NCBI GenBank assembly: GCA_017541665.1
Contig: JAFXYP010000065.1
Coordinates: 1 to 39,166 of the forward strand
Reading direction: 5' to 3'
Source: Lentisphaeria bacterium
GTDB lineage: Bacteria; Verrucomicrobiota; Lentisphaeria; Victivallales; UBA1829
DNA length: 39,166 bases
Positions 31,319-39,166 of this stretch are shown piece by piece. Position 1 is the stretch's first letter; every line of letters begins with the position of its first letter. The translations under genes and the position numbers were made by a program. The notes beneath the pieces are model-generated. The model did not search any database. It saw only the letters and a program-made list of their open reading frames with translations, and was not told where the DNA came from.

Positions 31319-32272
31319 TCATTCCCAGAAGAACTTCGCGCAGAACTCCCGCAGGGAGACCAGCCCGGCCAGGCGGCCGTCCTTGTCCGTGATGATCAGC
31401 TGTGCCGTCTCCTGCGCCAGGAAAAGCTTCGCCAGCTGGATCGCAGGGACGTCTTCCGAGACCGGCTCGCCCAGCTCCTGCATGATATCGGAAACGCGCG
31501 TATCGCTGGCGCTCTTCAGCAGGTCGACGAACGGCTGGAACCGGTAAATCGGGGAAAGGTTTTCCATCCAGAGGAGATGTTCCGGCAGGGTGTAGGACAG
31601 AATATCCTTCAGGGAAGCCACACCGCGGAGGTCGCCCACGGAGTCGATCACCGGCAGGGAGGAGCTCTGGGTAGTGGCGAAGATATCGATCGCCTCGCGG
31701 ATGGTGTCCGTTTCGTGCAGCGGCTTGAAGTCGGTGCGCATCACGTCCTTTGCGAGCAGGTATTCCGGCATCTTGACTTTTCCGGTGGCGAAGAACGAGC
31801 TGACTTCCGCCGGGGTCTTCAGTCCGGCGACCAGGCGGATGTCCGCGGGGTCGGAGAACGATTTCGCCAGCATGGACATGACCTGCAGGTGCAGGTTCGG
31901 GTCTTCCAGCGGGGACAGGATCAGGACCATTACGTTAATGAATACATTCATATTCAAGGATATGACTTGTGTGGACATATCCTTGCCGCCATAGCCGATC
32001 CCGGTCGGGCTGCACGCGATGGCAATCATCGGTTTTTCAAGTCCGGCGAGGCGGGCATGCGGTACGGCAAGGCCCGGGGCGACGATGCACGGGAAAACCT
32101 TTTCACGCTTCTCGATCTCGGTGCGCGCTTCCTCGATGTTGAGCTGGGGGAAATGGCGCTTGAGCATATCCAGCAGCATTCCTATGACTTTTGCGCCGTC
32201 GGATTCCGTCACGCCGCAGGCGATGTTGTTCGCAAACAGGTAGTCCGAAAACTCGTTCTTCGTTACACTCAT
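31319..32272 (-). CDS. EIIA(Ntr/Fru)-CBS fusion regulator
   Basis: A 317-residue cytoplasmic protein. Residues 1-165 form a fructose/nitrogen-type PTS IIA domain with the phosphorylatable H72 in AVPHARL. Residues 173-228 (AKDVMRTDFKPL) and 258-312 (VSDIMQELGEPV) are two CBS motifs that normally pair to bind adenine nucleotides or c-di-AMP. No EIIB, EIIC, HPr or EI gene is nearby, so this is regulatory and not sugar uptake. It is the first gene of a two-gene operon with a transporter, which suggests gating of ion transport by phosphorylation or nucleotide level, an inference. AGGAGG is at 32284-32289. Confidence 0.9.
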   Translation of the reverse strand: MSVTKNEFSDYLFANNIACGVTESDGAKVIGMLLDMLKRHFPQLNIEEARTEIEKREKVFPCIVAPGLAVPHARLAGLEKPMIAIACSPTGIGYGGKDMSTQVISLNMNVFINVMVLILSPLEDPNLHLQVMSMLAKSFSDPADIRLVAGLKTPAEVSSFFATGKVKMPEYLLAKDVMRTDFKPLHETDTIREAIDIFATTQSSSLPVIDSVGDLRGVASLKDILSYTLPEHLLWMENLSPIYRFQPFVDLLKSASDTRVSDIMQELGEPVSEDVPAIQLAKLFLAQETAQLIITDKDGRLAGLVSLREFCAKFFWE

Positions 32273-32327
32273 GGTAGGGATAACCTCCTGGGTCGTTCCA
32301 TGTGTTTAAAAAAAATGAAATCCTTTT

Positions 32328-32355
32328 AAAATAGCATAAATCATAGAAAAATCAA
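32328..32355 (-). promoter_or_regulatory. promoter of the IIA-CBS/transporter operon
   Basis: Minus strand: TTGATT (32350-32355), 16 bp, TATTTT (32328-32333). The leader is about 50 nt. Confidence 0.6.
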
Positions 32356-32372
32356 GCTCGATGCGTGTTTTT

Positions 32373-32394
32373 CCCGGACTTTTTCGCGTCCGGG
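32373..32394. promoter_or_regulatory. 7-bp inverted repeat between two divergent promoters
   Basis: CCCGGAC (32373-32379) and GTCCGGG (32388-32394) around an 8-base centre. It lies between the minus promoter (32328-32355) and the adk promoter (32448-32476). No T-run follows on either side, so it is not a terminator; an operator is possible. Confidence 0.35.
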
Positions 32395-32447
32395 ACACCG
32401 GCAGGAAAAAAGTTTTCATGTTTTTTTGTGTTTTCCGCTTCATCCGC

Positions 32448-32476
32448 TTGAAAAACATATTGAACCGCAGTATATT
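32448..32476 (+). promoter_or_regulatory. promoter of adk-map-infA
   Basis: TTGAAA (32448-32453), 17 bp, TATATT (32471-32476), near-consensus. The leader is about 45 nt with AGAGG at 32511-32515. Confidence 0.75.
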
Positions 32477-32525
32477 AAAAGATTGTTTATTCCTAAAAAA
32501 CATTCAATTCAGAGGTTTCGCTCTT

Positions 32526-33179
32526 ATGATTACGAAAAAGAATCTCGTCCTGCTCGGCCCGCCCGGCGCCGGGAAAGGCACGCTCTCCGATCCGCTGATG
32601 GCGCAGGAGAAGCTGGCGCATATCTCCACCGGAGAGATCCTCCGCGGCGAAGTGGCAGCCGGCACCGAACTCGGCAAGCAGGCCGAAGCCTGCATGAAGT
32701 CCGGCAAGCTCGTTCCGGACCAGGTCGTCGCCGACATGGTCGCCGCGCGCCTCGCCACGCCGGAATGCGCTGCCGGTTTCATCCTCGACGGCTTCCCGCG
32801 CACGGTCGCTCAGGCCGAACTTCTTGAGGACGCCATGGCGCGCATCGGCATGAAGCTCGACGCCGTGATTCTCTTCGAGGCCCCCGAAGACCTCCTCCTC
32901 CAGCGTCTCACCGCCCGCCTCACCTGCAAAAAGTGCGGCGTCGCGTTCAACAAGCTCTTTGCGCCTCCGAAACAGGAAGGTGTCTGCGACCGCTGCGGCG
33001 GCGAGCTCATCCAGCGCGCCGACGATTCCCTCGAGACCGCGAAAAACCGACTGAAAGTCTACCACGAACAGACCGCGCCCCTCATCCAGTTCTACGAGGG
33101 AAAAGGCTGCCTCGCGCGCATCGACTCCTCCCTCCCCGTCCGGGAAGGGTTCGCGGCGCTCCTCGCGCTCCTGAAATGA
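32526..33179 (+). CDS. adk: adenylate kinase
   Basis: Adk interconverts AMP, ADP and ATP. The 217-residue protein has the P-loop GPPGAGKGT (11-19), STGEILR, the AMP-binding LDGFPRT (88-93 region), and a long LID with a zinc site of four Cys (134, 137, 154, 157: CKKC and CDRC) as in Gram-positive and many other bacteria. The start at 32526 is chosen by the family N-terminus; the frame runs upstream but that part is A/T-rich promoter. It is followed after 16 bp by map, as in the ribosomal-protein neighbourhood of many bacteria (adk-map-infA), here without secY. Confidence 0.97.
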   Translation: MITKKNLVLLGPPGAGKGTLSDPLMAQEKLAHISTGEILRGEVAAGTELGKQAEACMKSGKLVPDQVVADMVAARLATPECAAGFILDGFPRTVAQAELLEDAMARIGMKLDAVILFEAPEDLLLQRLTARLTCKKCGVAFNKLFAPPKQEGVCDRCGGELIQRADDSLETAKNRLKVYHEQTAPLIQFYEGKGCLARIDSSLPVREGFAALLALLK

Positions 33180-33195
33180 TCTCCGGTGTTCCTGT

Positions 33196-33972
33196 ATGCG
33201 CATGCTGAAACGCCGCAATTTCGTGGTCCATACGCCCGAGGAGATCGCCCGCATCCGCGAGGCCGCGCGCGTCACAGCGCTCGCCCGCGAGGAAATCGCG
33301 GCGCTTGCCCATCCGGGCATGACGACACTTGAACTCGACGAACTCGCCGGAGCGGTGATCCGCGCCACGGGCGGCGTCCCGACATTTCTGAACTACAACG
33401 GCTTCCCCCGCAACATCTGCATCTCGGTCAACGATGTGGTGGTGCACGGGATCGCCAGCGACAAATGCGTCCTGAAGGAAGGCGACATCGTCAGCGTGGA
33501 CGTCGGCGTCACACTGAACGGTGGCATCGGCGACACGGCGAAGACCGTGCTCGTCGGCAACAAGCCGATCTCTAAAGACATCGAACGCCTCCTTGCCGGC
33601 ACGGAAGAGGCGCTTGAAGCCGGAATCGCCGCGGCAAAACCCGGCGGGCACGTGGGCGACATCTCCCGCGCCGTCGCAAACGTCGCCGGACAATACAAGC
33701 TCGGCATCGTCCGCGACCTCGTCGGGCACGGTTGCGGCACCCGCCTCCACGAGCCGCCCGAGGTCCCGAACTTCGTCAGCACAAGCGAAGGCCCGGTCCT
33801 CGTCCCCGGCATGGTGCTCTGCATCGAACCGATGCTGAACCTTGGCACGGCGCGCGTCTATGTGGAGAAGGACCAGTGGACGGTCCGCACCGCAGACGGG
33901 CTGCCGTCGGCGCATTTTGAACACATGATACTTATTACTGAAACTCATACGGAGGTCCTAACACGTGTCTAA
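33196..33972 (+). CDS. map: methionine aminopeptidase, type I
   Basis: Removes the initiator Met from nascent proteins. The 258-residue type Ia enzyme has the five metal ligands D102, D113, H178, E211 and E242, plus the substrate-contacting H84 (VVHGI). There is no SH3 or zinc-finger extension. Met3 is an alternative start. Its last codons carry the GGAGG ribosome site of infA, and its stop lies within the infA frame (8-bp overlap). Confidence 0.96.
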   Translation: MRMLKRRNFVVHTPEEIARIREAARVTALAREEIAALAHPGMTTLELDELAGAVIRATGGVPTFLNYNGFPRNICISVNDVVVHGIASDKCVLKEGDIVSVDVGVTLNGGIGDTAKTVLVGNKPISKDIERLLAGTEEALEAGIAAAKPGGHVGDISRAVANVAGQYKLGIVRDLVGHGCGTRLHEPPEVPNFVSTSEGPVLVPGMVLCIEPMLNLGTARVYVEKDQWTVRTADGLPSAHFEHMILITETHTEVLTRV

Positions 33973-34180
33973 AGACGTTGTCAAAGTAGAAGGCGTCGTC
34001 CGAGAACTGCTCCCCAACACCATGTTCCGGGTCGAACTTGAAAACAAACACATGATCCTCGCTCACATCAGCGGCAAAATGCGGCTCCACTTCATCCGCA
34101 TTCTCCCGGGCGATACGGTGACGCTTGAGATGTCGCCGTACGACCTGACAAAAGGAAGAATCGTTTTCCGCCAGAAATAA
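33965..34180 (+). CDS. infA: translation initiation factor IF-1
   Basis: A 71-residue OB-fold protein, nearly the family length, with the diagnostic order [25 protein letters not shown], and GDTV...LTKGRI. It binds the 30S A site with IF-2 and IF-3. The start is GTG at 33965, overlapping map by 8 bp. GGAGG at 33951-33955 is well placed, which supports this rare start and coupling to map. A terminator follows. Confidence 0.94.
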   Translation: MSKDVVKVEGVVRELLPNTMFRVELENKHMILAHISGKMRLHFIRILPGDTVTLEMSPYDLTKGRIVFRQK

Positions 34181-34222
34181 CGTCCGCGACCGTTTTTCAT
34201 CGCTCAACACAGAAAAACCCGT

Positions 34223-34257
34223 CCGGGGCTCCGACTCCGGGCAAGTCCCCTTTTTTT
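34223..34257 (+). terminator. intrinsic terminator after infA
   Basis: GGGGCT (34225-34230) pairs with AG(T)CCCC ending at 34250, followed by seven T. It separates the adk-map-infA unit from hup. Confidence 0.65.
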
Positions 34258-34284
34258 GAACGTCAAAAGCTTTTAACCAAATAA
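34256..34284 (+). promoter_or_regulatory. weak promoter candidate and dyad before hup
   Basis: TTGAAC (34256-34261) is followed at 17-18 bp by AAATAA or AATAAC, a poor -10. A 16-bp near-perfect dyad GTCAAAAGCTTTTAAC (34262-34277) lies in the spacer and could be a regulatory site, for example for HU itself. Confidence 0.3.
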
Positions 34285-34321
34285 CAATCAACGCCCCAAG
34301 GGCAGAAAAGGAAAAACAATC

Positions 34322-34612
34322 ATGACGAAACGTGATCTCGTTGTCAAAATCTCCGCTGAAACCGGTCTGATCCAGACCGAAGTCGCCAGCATCGTTCAGA
34401 AGACCCTCGACTACATCGCCGACGAACTTGCCGCCGGCCGCGACATCGAACTCCGCAACTTCGGCGTCTTCGAAATCCGCGTCCGCAAGGGCCGCAAGGG
34501 CCGCAACCCGAAAGTGCCGCAGATCACCGTCCCGATCCCGGAGCGCAAGGTCGTCAAATTCCGCGCCGGCAAGGAACTCAAGGACCGCGTCGCCAGCCTC
34601 AAGATCGACTGA
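34322..34612 (+). CDS. hup: HU/IHF-family DNA-binding protein
   Basis: A 96-residue histone-like protein that bends DNA and compacts the nucleoid. It starts MTKRDLVVKISAETGL (helical dimer core) and has the arm region RNFGVFEIRVRKGRKGRNP, where the family has the conserved GRNP. HU and IHF subunits cannot be separated safely here. AAAGGA lies upstream of the start. It is 18 bp before hisS and co-transcribed. Confidence 0.93.
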   Translation: MTKRDLVVKISAETGLIQTEVASIVQKTLDYIADELAAGRDIELRNFGVFEIRVRKGRKGRNPKVPQITVPIPERKVVKFRAGKELKDRVASLKID

Positions 34613-34630
34613 TCCCGGAGGATCCGTCCC

Positions 34631-35905
34631 ATGCCGAAAATTGCTCCGCCCCCCGGAGTGAGCGACATCTTCCCGGACGAGTCGACCGCCTGGCTCCAGC
34701 TCGAATCCGCCGCCCGCAGGGTCTTCGGACTCTACGGGTTCGGCGAGCTCCGCACCCCGATCTTCGAGTTCACCGAAGTCTTCCAGCGCGGGCTCGGCGG
34801 GGAAACCGAAGTCGTCCAGAAGGAGATGTACACCTTTGAAGACCGCGGCGGCAGGAGCCTTACGCTCCGCCCCGAAGGCACGGCGGGCGTCATGCGCGCC
34901 CTCGCCGCGACCGATGCCGCGAACGGCGTCGAACACCGCGTCTTCTACATGGGCCCGATGTTCCGCGGCGAACGTCCCGCGGCAGGCCGCAAACGCCAGT
35001 TCCACCAGGTCGGCGTCGAAAACGTCGGACGTCCCGCTTCGCCGGGACTCGACGCGGAGGCGATCGCCATGCTCTGCCATTTCCTCGAAGAAATCGGCAT
35101 CACGGGCTTCCGGCTCCTCATCAACACGCGCGGCGTGCCGGCCGACCGGCCGGCTGCCGAACAGGCCCTCGCGGAGCATTTCCGGCCGCATCTCGCCGAA
35201 ATGTGCGAGGACTGCCGGGCACGCATCGACCGCAACGTCTGGCGCATCCTGGACTGCAAACAGGCATGCTGCCGCCCGTTCATCGAATCCGCGCCCGACC
35301 CCGCGCAGTTCTTCAGCGCGGAATCCCGCGACTATTTCAGAAAAGTGTGCGACCTCCTCACGGAACAGGGCATCCCGTTCACCGTCGATCCCCGCCTCGT
35401 CCGCGGCCTCGACTACTACGTGCATACGGTCTTCGAACTCACGCACTCCGGACTTGGCGCGCAGAACGCCATCGCGGGCGGCGGCCGCTACGAGCTTCAG
35501 CTCCCCGGCCTCCGCAACCCGATTCCCGGAGTCGGTTTCGCGGCGGGCATGGAACGTCTCCTCATCGTGCGCGACGCGCTCGGCGTGACGCCGCCCCCTG
35601 CCCCGGTCCCGAAGCTCTATCTGGCCTCGCTCGGGGACGCCGCTCTGGCGTTCAATACGTCGTTCGCCGCGAAACTCCGCCACGCGGGGATCTCCGCGGC
35701 CATCGACTACGATGCGAAAAGCATGAAGTCGCAGATGCGCGCCGCCGACCGCATGAAGGCGGAATACGTGCTCGTGATCGGCGATTCCGAACTCGAAGCA
35801 CAATCCGCCAAGCTCAAGCACATGGCGGACGGACGCGAAATCGAGGTAACGCTCTCCCTCGACGGCGTGCTCGCCGCACTTGCCGCCGATGCGGGATCGA
35901 ATTGA
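34631..35905 (+). CDS. hisS: histidyl-tRNA synthetase
   Basis: A class II synthetase that charges tRNA-His. The 424-residue product starts with PPPGVSDIFPDE, has motif 2 (TLRPEGTAGVMRA), the His-specific GLDYYVHTVFEL, and motif 3 (GVGFAAGMERLL), then a C-terminal anticodon-binding domain of about 95 residues. The usual HisA Gly-rich motif CGGGRYD reads AGGGRYE here, losing the Cys and Asp. GGAGGA at 34617-34622 fits the start. HisZ is a shorter relative, but the presence of the anticodon domain favours hisS. Confidence 0.95.
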   Translation: MPKIAPPPGVSDIFPDESTAWLQLESAARRVFGLYGFGELRTPIFEFTEVFQRGLGGETEVVQKEMYTFEDRGGRSLTLRPEGTAGVMRALAATDAANGVEHRVFYMGPMFRGERPAAGRKRQFHQVGVENVGRPASPGLDAEAIAMLCHFLEEIGITGFRLLINTRGVPADRPAAEQALAEHFRPHLAEMCEDCRARIDRNVWRILDCKQACCRPFIESAPDPAQFFSAESRDYFRKVCDLLTEQGIPFTVDPRLVRGLDYYVHTVFELTHSGLGAQNAIAGGGRYELQLPGLRNPIPGVGFAAGMERLLIVRDALGVTPPPAPVPKLYLASLGDAALAFNTSFAAKLRHAGISAAIDYDAKSMKSQMRAADRMKAEYVLVIGDSELEAQSAKLKHMADGREIEVTLSLDGVLAALAADAGSN

Positions 35906-35929
35906 CCCGGTTTCCCATCCCGACCGACA

Positions 35930-35961
35930 CAAAAGCCGCAGGATAGGTTCTGCGGCTTTTT
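35930..35961. terminator. bidirectional terminator between hisS and the AsmA-like gene
   Basis: AAAGCCGCAG (35932-35941), an 8-base loop and CTGCGGCTTT (35950-35959) with T on the right and A on the left; it serves both converging genes. Confidence 0.85.
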
Positions 35962-36016
35962 CACGTTCTGCCGATCCGATGGTCCCAATATCCACAAAAA
36001 ACTTCAGGTCCGTCCC

Positions 36017-36074
36017 CGGCGTTATCCCTTTTCTCCCGGCGTTATCCCTTTTCTCCCGGCATTATTTCTTTTCC
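36017..36074. repeat. 20-bp tandem repeat at the end of the AsmA-like gene
   Basis: A 20-bp unit (CGGCGTTATCCCTTTTCTCC) occurs exactly twice at 36017-36036 and 36037-36056. A decayed third copy at 36057-36074 contains the minus-strand stop codon (36062-36064). Each copy repeats that stop-codon context. Confidence 0.85.
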
Positions 36075-39000
36075 TGTTCCTTTTTCTGTTCCGACGTCTT
36101 CTGCGTTTCGGATTCCCGGCGGTCGATCTCGTCGGCGTCCTCCTGCGTGAACGCGGAGATGATGAGGTTCGGAAACAGGGTGATCAGATGCTTCGTATTG
36201 TCCATGAAGAAATGCGAGATGGATCTGCCGTAGGACACCTTCGGGTCGAAGATGTTGCCGGTCAGATAGAACGGCCAGTAGAGCAGCGCGAACCGCGCGT
36301 TCGTCTCCAGCTCGGCCTCGCCGTCCCCGGCCAGGTTGATCGAGCCGGATGCACGGTAGCTTTCGATCAGGTCGCCCGAAAGGTCAAGCGACTTCAAGTT
36401 CACGACGCCATGCCGGACGGACATCTCCATCGTGCCGTGCTTGAATTCAAGAGGGGTATCGCCGGAGATCATGTCCATGACCGCCCCGGCGGTCGTCAGA
36501 CGCAGCGCGCGCCGCAGCATGTCGCCCGGCACATAGTCGATGAGGCGCGGCACGCTGACCAGAGGCAACAACAGGATGTTCAGGAAAAGCGACCGTTCCC
36601 GCAGGTAAGTCCGCAGGGAAACGCCTTCCAGCTCGGCCTCGCAGTCCGCCCGCAGGTTCTTCGTCAGCGCCTCCGTGGTGAAGCCCTCTCCATGCACGAC
36701 AGCCTTCAGTCGCTTCACGAATCCACGCAGACGGCGCGGGATCTCCGGGCTGTCGTCCGTGGCCAGAAACGCGGTAAAGCTCTTGTCGAACGGGATATTG
36801 TTCAAATCCGCCTCGACATCAAACGGCCAGGAACCGTCCTTCAGGTGAATTTCCGCGGACGCGATCCCGAAGACGTCGCCGGAGAACTCCGCATGCGGCA
36901 CGAGGATCGCGGGGTCGTCGCCATCCCGCAACTCCAGCAGCCCCGCTCCGGAAAAGATCAGCGCGTGGTTCCGTGCGTAGATCCCGTGCAGATCCAGTTC
37001 AAACGTCTTGTCGATGAGCGAGATCGCCGTCTTTTCCATCCCCGGGTCGGTGTTGTGGTTGTACCGGAAATACGATACGGCGAACGGAAGGTCCAGCGAA
37101 CTTGAGATGAACTTCGGCAGGGCATCCTCCCCGCGACGGTACAGATACCGGCCGGAAAGATGCTCCTCGCCCTCCTCGTCCGACAAATGGAGCAAGACAT
37201 CGCCGAACATCTCTTCGTCGGTCCAGAGCAGTTCGCCCGCGATCCCCCCGGACAATTCCGGGAAGCGGTACTTCTCCGGTTCGTCCGACTGGAGCCGCAG
37301 ACGCTTGACTTTCAGGTCGCCCGTCCAGCCCATTTCGGAGAAATCGCGGTCAGCCCGGAACTCCACCTCCCCGGCGGTGTCCAAGTCCTCGAAATAAAAA
37401 CTCCGCTCCACGCCGTATCCGATCAGGTACAGGGCCTCCGGCCCGAACCTCACCTCGGGGAACTTCATCCGCACACGGTTTCCGTTTGCCGGATCGATCG
37501 TCCCCGAACCGCTGGCGAACAGCGTCTGCCGCGCCTGCCGGTCATGGATGTCGACGTTCAATTCCGGCAGAACCACCAGGCCCTTCTTCCGTCCGTACTG
37601 GAAGGCTCCGTTCACCCCGAGGCGCGCGATCTCCCGCGGGATTCCATCGAACAGGATGGTCAGGTCGTTTCCGACGAGCATGCCCTCTCCGCCGACGACC
37701 TCGCCATCCGTGCTGACGGAGACATTGAACTCGGATGCCACGACTCCGCCCGCGAGCCGGAATTCGCTGTCATCATCCAGGAGCGGTTCCAGGAATGAAA
37801 CGGGGAGTCCGTTCATCTTCAGCTTGAGGTTCATCGGGAAGTACGAGAAGGCGCCGTCCTTCCAGGTAAAATCGGATCCGCATCGGACGGACAGGCTCCC
37901 GTCCCCGTTGTCGATCTCCGCGTCCAGGCGGCTCAGCGTAATGCGGGAATCCGTCGGCTCGCACCGGAATTCCGCCGAAGCGGCGGCATTGACAAAGCGC
38001 AGGAACGGCAAATCGTCCCGGCCGGAAACAAACTTGTGTTCCAGCTGATGCGCGAGCACATCGCTGAGGTGGTCGAGCTCGATGCTTCCCGTTATTGCCG
38101 TTTTGCTGCCGCCGGAGGCGTTCAGAACGGCGTGGAAATCGGTCCCTGCCTTCAGATCCAGCCCGCAGTCCAGCTGCCACCCCTGGTCGTCCGGCGCGAG
38201 CCTGAAATCGGCATCCCCAATGGCATCCAGCACCAGGGTCTTCCCGCCGGTCCCGGTCAGGGCAAGATGCGACAGATGCGATTCCTTATGGAGCTTCGCC
38301 GCCATATTGACCAGGTCGAGATCGAGCTCGGCCTCCGCGGCATGTTCGGCGTCGCGCAGGTTGGCGTCCTCCAGAAACTCGCACAGGCTGGCGAGCTCCT
38401 GGTCGCCGAACGCTTCGATCATCCGGTAAGGATAGTAGTTCAGGTCGCCGCGGAGCGAAGCCGTGCGGATGTTGTATTCGCCCGCAAGGCGCGCATGGCA
38501 GATCCGGTCTTCGGCTTCCCCCCCGTAGAATGCCATCTCGCAGTGCGAGACGTTAAACGAACCGATCCGCGTAATGCCGTCCGTCGCGAACTGCGCGTCC
38601 GCATCGAACACGCGGCACATGGTCTTCCGGTCCCGCAGGAGAACGTTCGTGCCGCCCAGCAGGCACACTTTCTCCGGGTCAAGCTCGATGCTGTAGTCGA
38701 ACTCCAGCTCCTTGTCCCTTGAATCGAATGGCAGGACGGGATCGAACGAGGTCAGGTCGACCGGTTTCACAGTCGAAATAGTCAGCTTCGCGGCATGGGG
38801 GTCCAGCGTGTAGGTGGCGTCTTCATGGCGCAGGAACTCAAACATGCCCGTTGTTTCGAGGCTGAGCCGCCCGCACTCCTGTCCGTCCAGATGCCCGGAA
38901 AGGGAATCCAGCGTCACACCGCCTGTCGCCAGGTCGAATTCAACGTTGCCCTTCGCATCGAAAATCACCTCTCCGGGAATATCCGAATCCCGGCAGACGA

Positions 39001-39166
39001 CCCCGGATCCGAGGGCGTTCGCACCGAACTTCAGGCACAGCTTCCCTTGATTGAGCCCAAGCGTCCCAAACACCTCGAAAAGCGTGTTCTCCATGCTCAA
39101 ATCCCACGGGACATATTCCCAGCGGGTCGGATTCGTCCATTCGCCGCCGAACCGAATCGCATCGGA
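36062..39166 (-). CDS. large AsmA-like envelope protein (5' end outside window)
   Basis: The frame is open to the right edge, so the gene is cut; 1034 residues are visible, and the first in-frame start codons (TTG 39100, ATG 39094) are internal, with WTNPTRWEYVPWDLS continuing upstream. The visible part is almost wholly beta-strand repeats of the AsmA/TamB/DUF3971 type. Its last 150 residues match an AsmA-like C-terminal domain (SGSINLAGDGEAELETNARFALL then FYLTGNIFDPKVSYG). Members bridge the periplasm and are thought to carry phospholipids to the outer membrane. The missing N-terminus should contain the TM anchor. The tail is charged (Glu/Lys). Confidence 0.8.
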   Translation of the reverse strand, partial: SDAIRFGGEWTNPTRWEYVPWDLSMENTLFEVFGTLGLNQGKLCLKFGANALGSGVVCRDSDIPGEVIFDAKGNVEFDLATGGVTLDSLSGHLDGQECGRLSLETTGMFEFLRHEDATYTLDPHAAKLTISTVKPVDLTSFDPVLPFDSRDKELEFDYSIELDPEKVCLLGGTNVLLRDRKTMCRVFDADAQFATDGITRIGSFNVSHCEMAFYGGEAEDRICHARLAGEYNIRTASLRGDLNYYPYRMIEAFGDQELASLCEFLEDANLRDAEHAAEAELDLDLVNMAAKLHKESHLSHLALTGTGGKTLVLDAIGDADFRLAPDDQGWQLDCGLDLKAGTDFHAVLNASGGSKTAITGSIELDHLSDVLAHQLEHKFVSGRDDLPFLRFVNAAASAEFRCEPTDSRITLSRLDAEIDNGDGSLSVRCGSDFTWKDGAFSYFPMNLKLKMNGLPVSFLEPLLDDDSEFRLAGGVVASEFNVSVSTDGEVVGGEGMLVGNDLTILFDGIPREIARLGVNGAFQYGRKKGLVVLPELNVDIHDRQARQTLFASGSGTIDPANGNRVRMKFPEVRFGPEALYLIGYGVERSFYFEDLDTAGEVEFRADRDFSEMGWTGDLKVKRLRLQSDEPEKYRFPELSGGIAGELLWTDEEMFGDVLLHLSDEEGEEHLSGRYLYRRGEDALPKFISSSLDLPFAVSYFRYNHNTDPGMEKTAISLIDKTFELDLHGIYARNHALIFSGAGLLELRDGDDPAILVPHAEFSGDVFGIASAEIHLKDGSWPFDVEADLNNIPFDKSFTAFLATDDSPEIPRRLRGFVKRLKAVVHGEGFTTEALTKNLRADCEAELEGVSLRTYLRERSLFLNILLLPLVSVPRLIDYVPGDMLRRALRLTTAGAVMDMISGDTPLEFKHGTMEMSVRHGVVNLKSLDLSGDLIESYRASGSINLAGDGEAELETNARFALLYWPFYLTGNIFDPKVSYGRSISHFFMDNTKHLITLFPNLIISAFTQEDADEIDRRESETQKTSEQKKEQEKK

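Noticed and set aside
29669..32329. An 886-codon plus-strand frame over the transporter and IIA-CBS genes
   Set aside because: Composition is Arg/Glu/His/Gln-rich mirror sequence with no family pattern; the minus strand encodes clear proteins.
36062..39100. A complete gene starting at TTG 39100
   Set aside because: The frame continues without a stop to the window edge and the upstream codons fit the protein, so the true start is outside.
1..39166. CRISPR arrays, insertion sequences, prophage or toxin-antitoxin genes
   Set aside because: No regular spaced repeats, transposase, integrase, phage structural or toxin motifs were seen on either strand.

Overview
The window is a gene-dense stretch of a GC-rich bacterial chromosome. 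It holds 35 protein genes (one cut by the right edge) and one tRNA gene. Nothing in it looks like a prophage, transposon, CRISPR array or rRNA operon. Coding sequence is visibly GC-rich, while many gaps between genes are short AT-rich islands with sigma70-type promoters close to TTGAWW-N16/17-TATATT. The gene mix suggests an anaerobic, Gram-negative-type bacterium of the PVC superphylum, probably Lentisphaerota (Victivallis-like) or Kiritimatiellota. Supporting points are the acyl-CoA dehydrogenase/EtfAB operon, the NifU-like plus GGGtGRT gene pair, an AsmA-like envelope protein and an ArnT-like glycosyltransferase. This placement is an inference; no marker RNA is present to settle it.

Layout. 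1-4.0 kb (+): yebC, ruvC, psd, pssA and a nucleotide-sugar epimerase form one tightly packed run with ATGA overlaps, linking recombination and phospholipid synthesis. 4.1-8.1 kb: an orphan DppB/OppB-type permease (-), a small membrane protein (+), an RlmI-type rRNA methyltransferase (-) and fabH (-). 8.3-11.2 kb (+): an exported alkaline phosphatase followed by a YibE/F membrane protein. 11.4-15.2 kb (+): cimA, a small membrane protein, a DUF721/DciA-like gene and birA, then ruvA from its own promoter. 15.3-19.8 kb (-): etfB, etfA, acyl-CoA dehydrogenase, rpoZ and purE. 20-21.7 kb (-): an ArnT-like transferase. 22-25.6 kb (+): a NifU-like scaffold gene, a GGGtGRT gene with a histone H1-like tail, and der. 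25.9-27.3 kb (+): a GntR regulator and tRNA-Leu(CAA). 27.4-32.3 kb (-): an exported low-complexity protein behind a possibly structured leader, then an IIA-CBS regulator gene with an NhaD/ArsB-type transporter. 32.5-35.9 kb (+): adk, map, infA, then hup and hisS. 36.1 kb to the end (-): a large AsmA-like protein that runs off the window.

Most of this is housekeeping: envelope lipids, fatty acids, recombination, translation, purines and isoleucine precursors. The parts least explained by known biology are the NifU-like/GGGtGRT pair with its Lys/Ala tail, the IIA-CBS/transporter pair, the leader near 29.3 kb, and several dyads that sit on or beside promoters.
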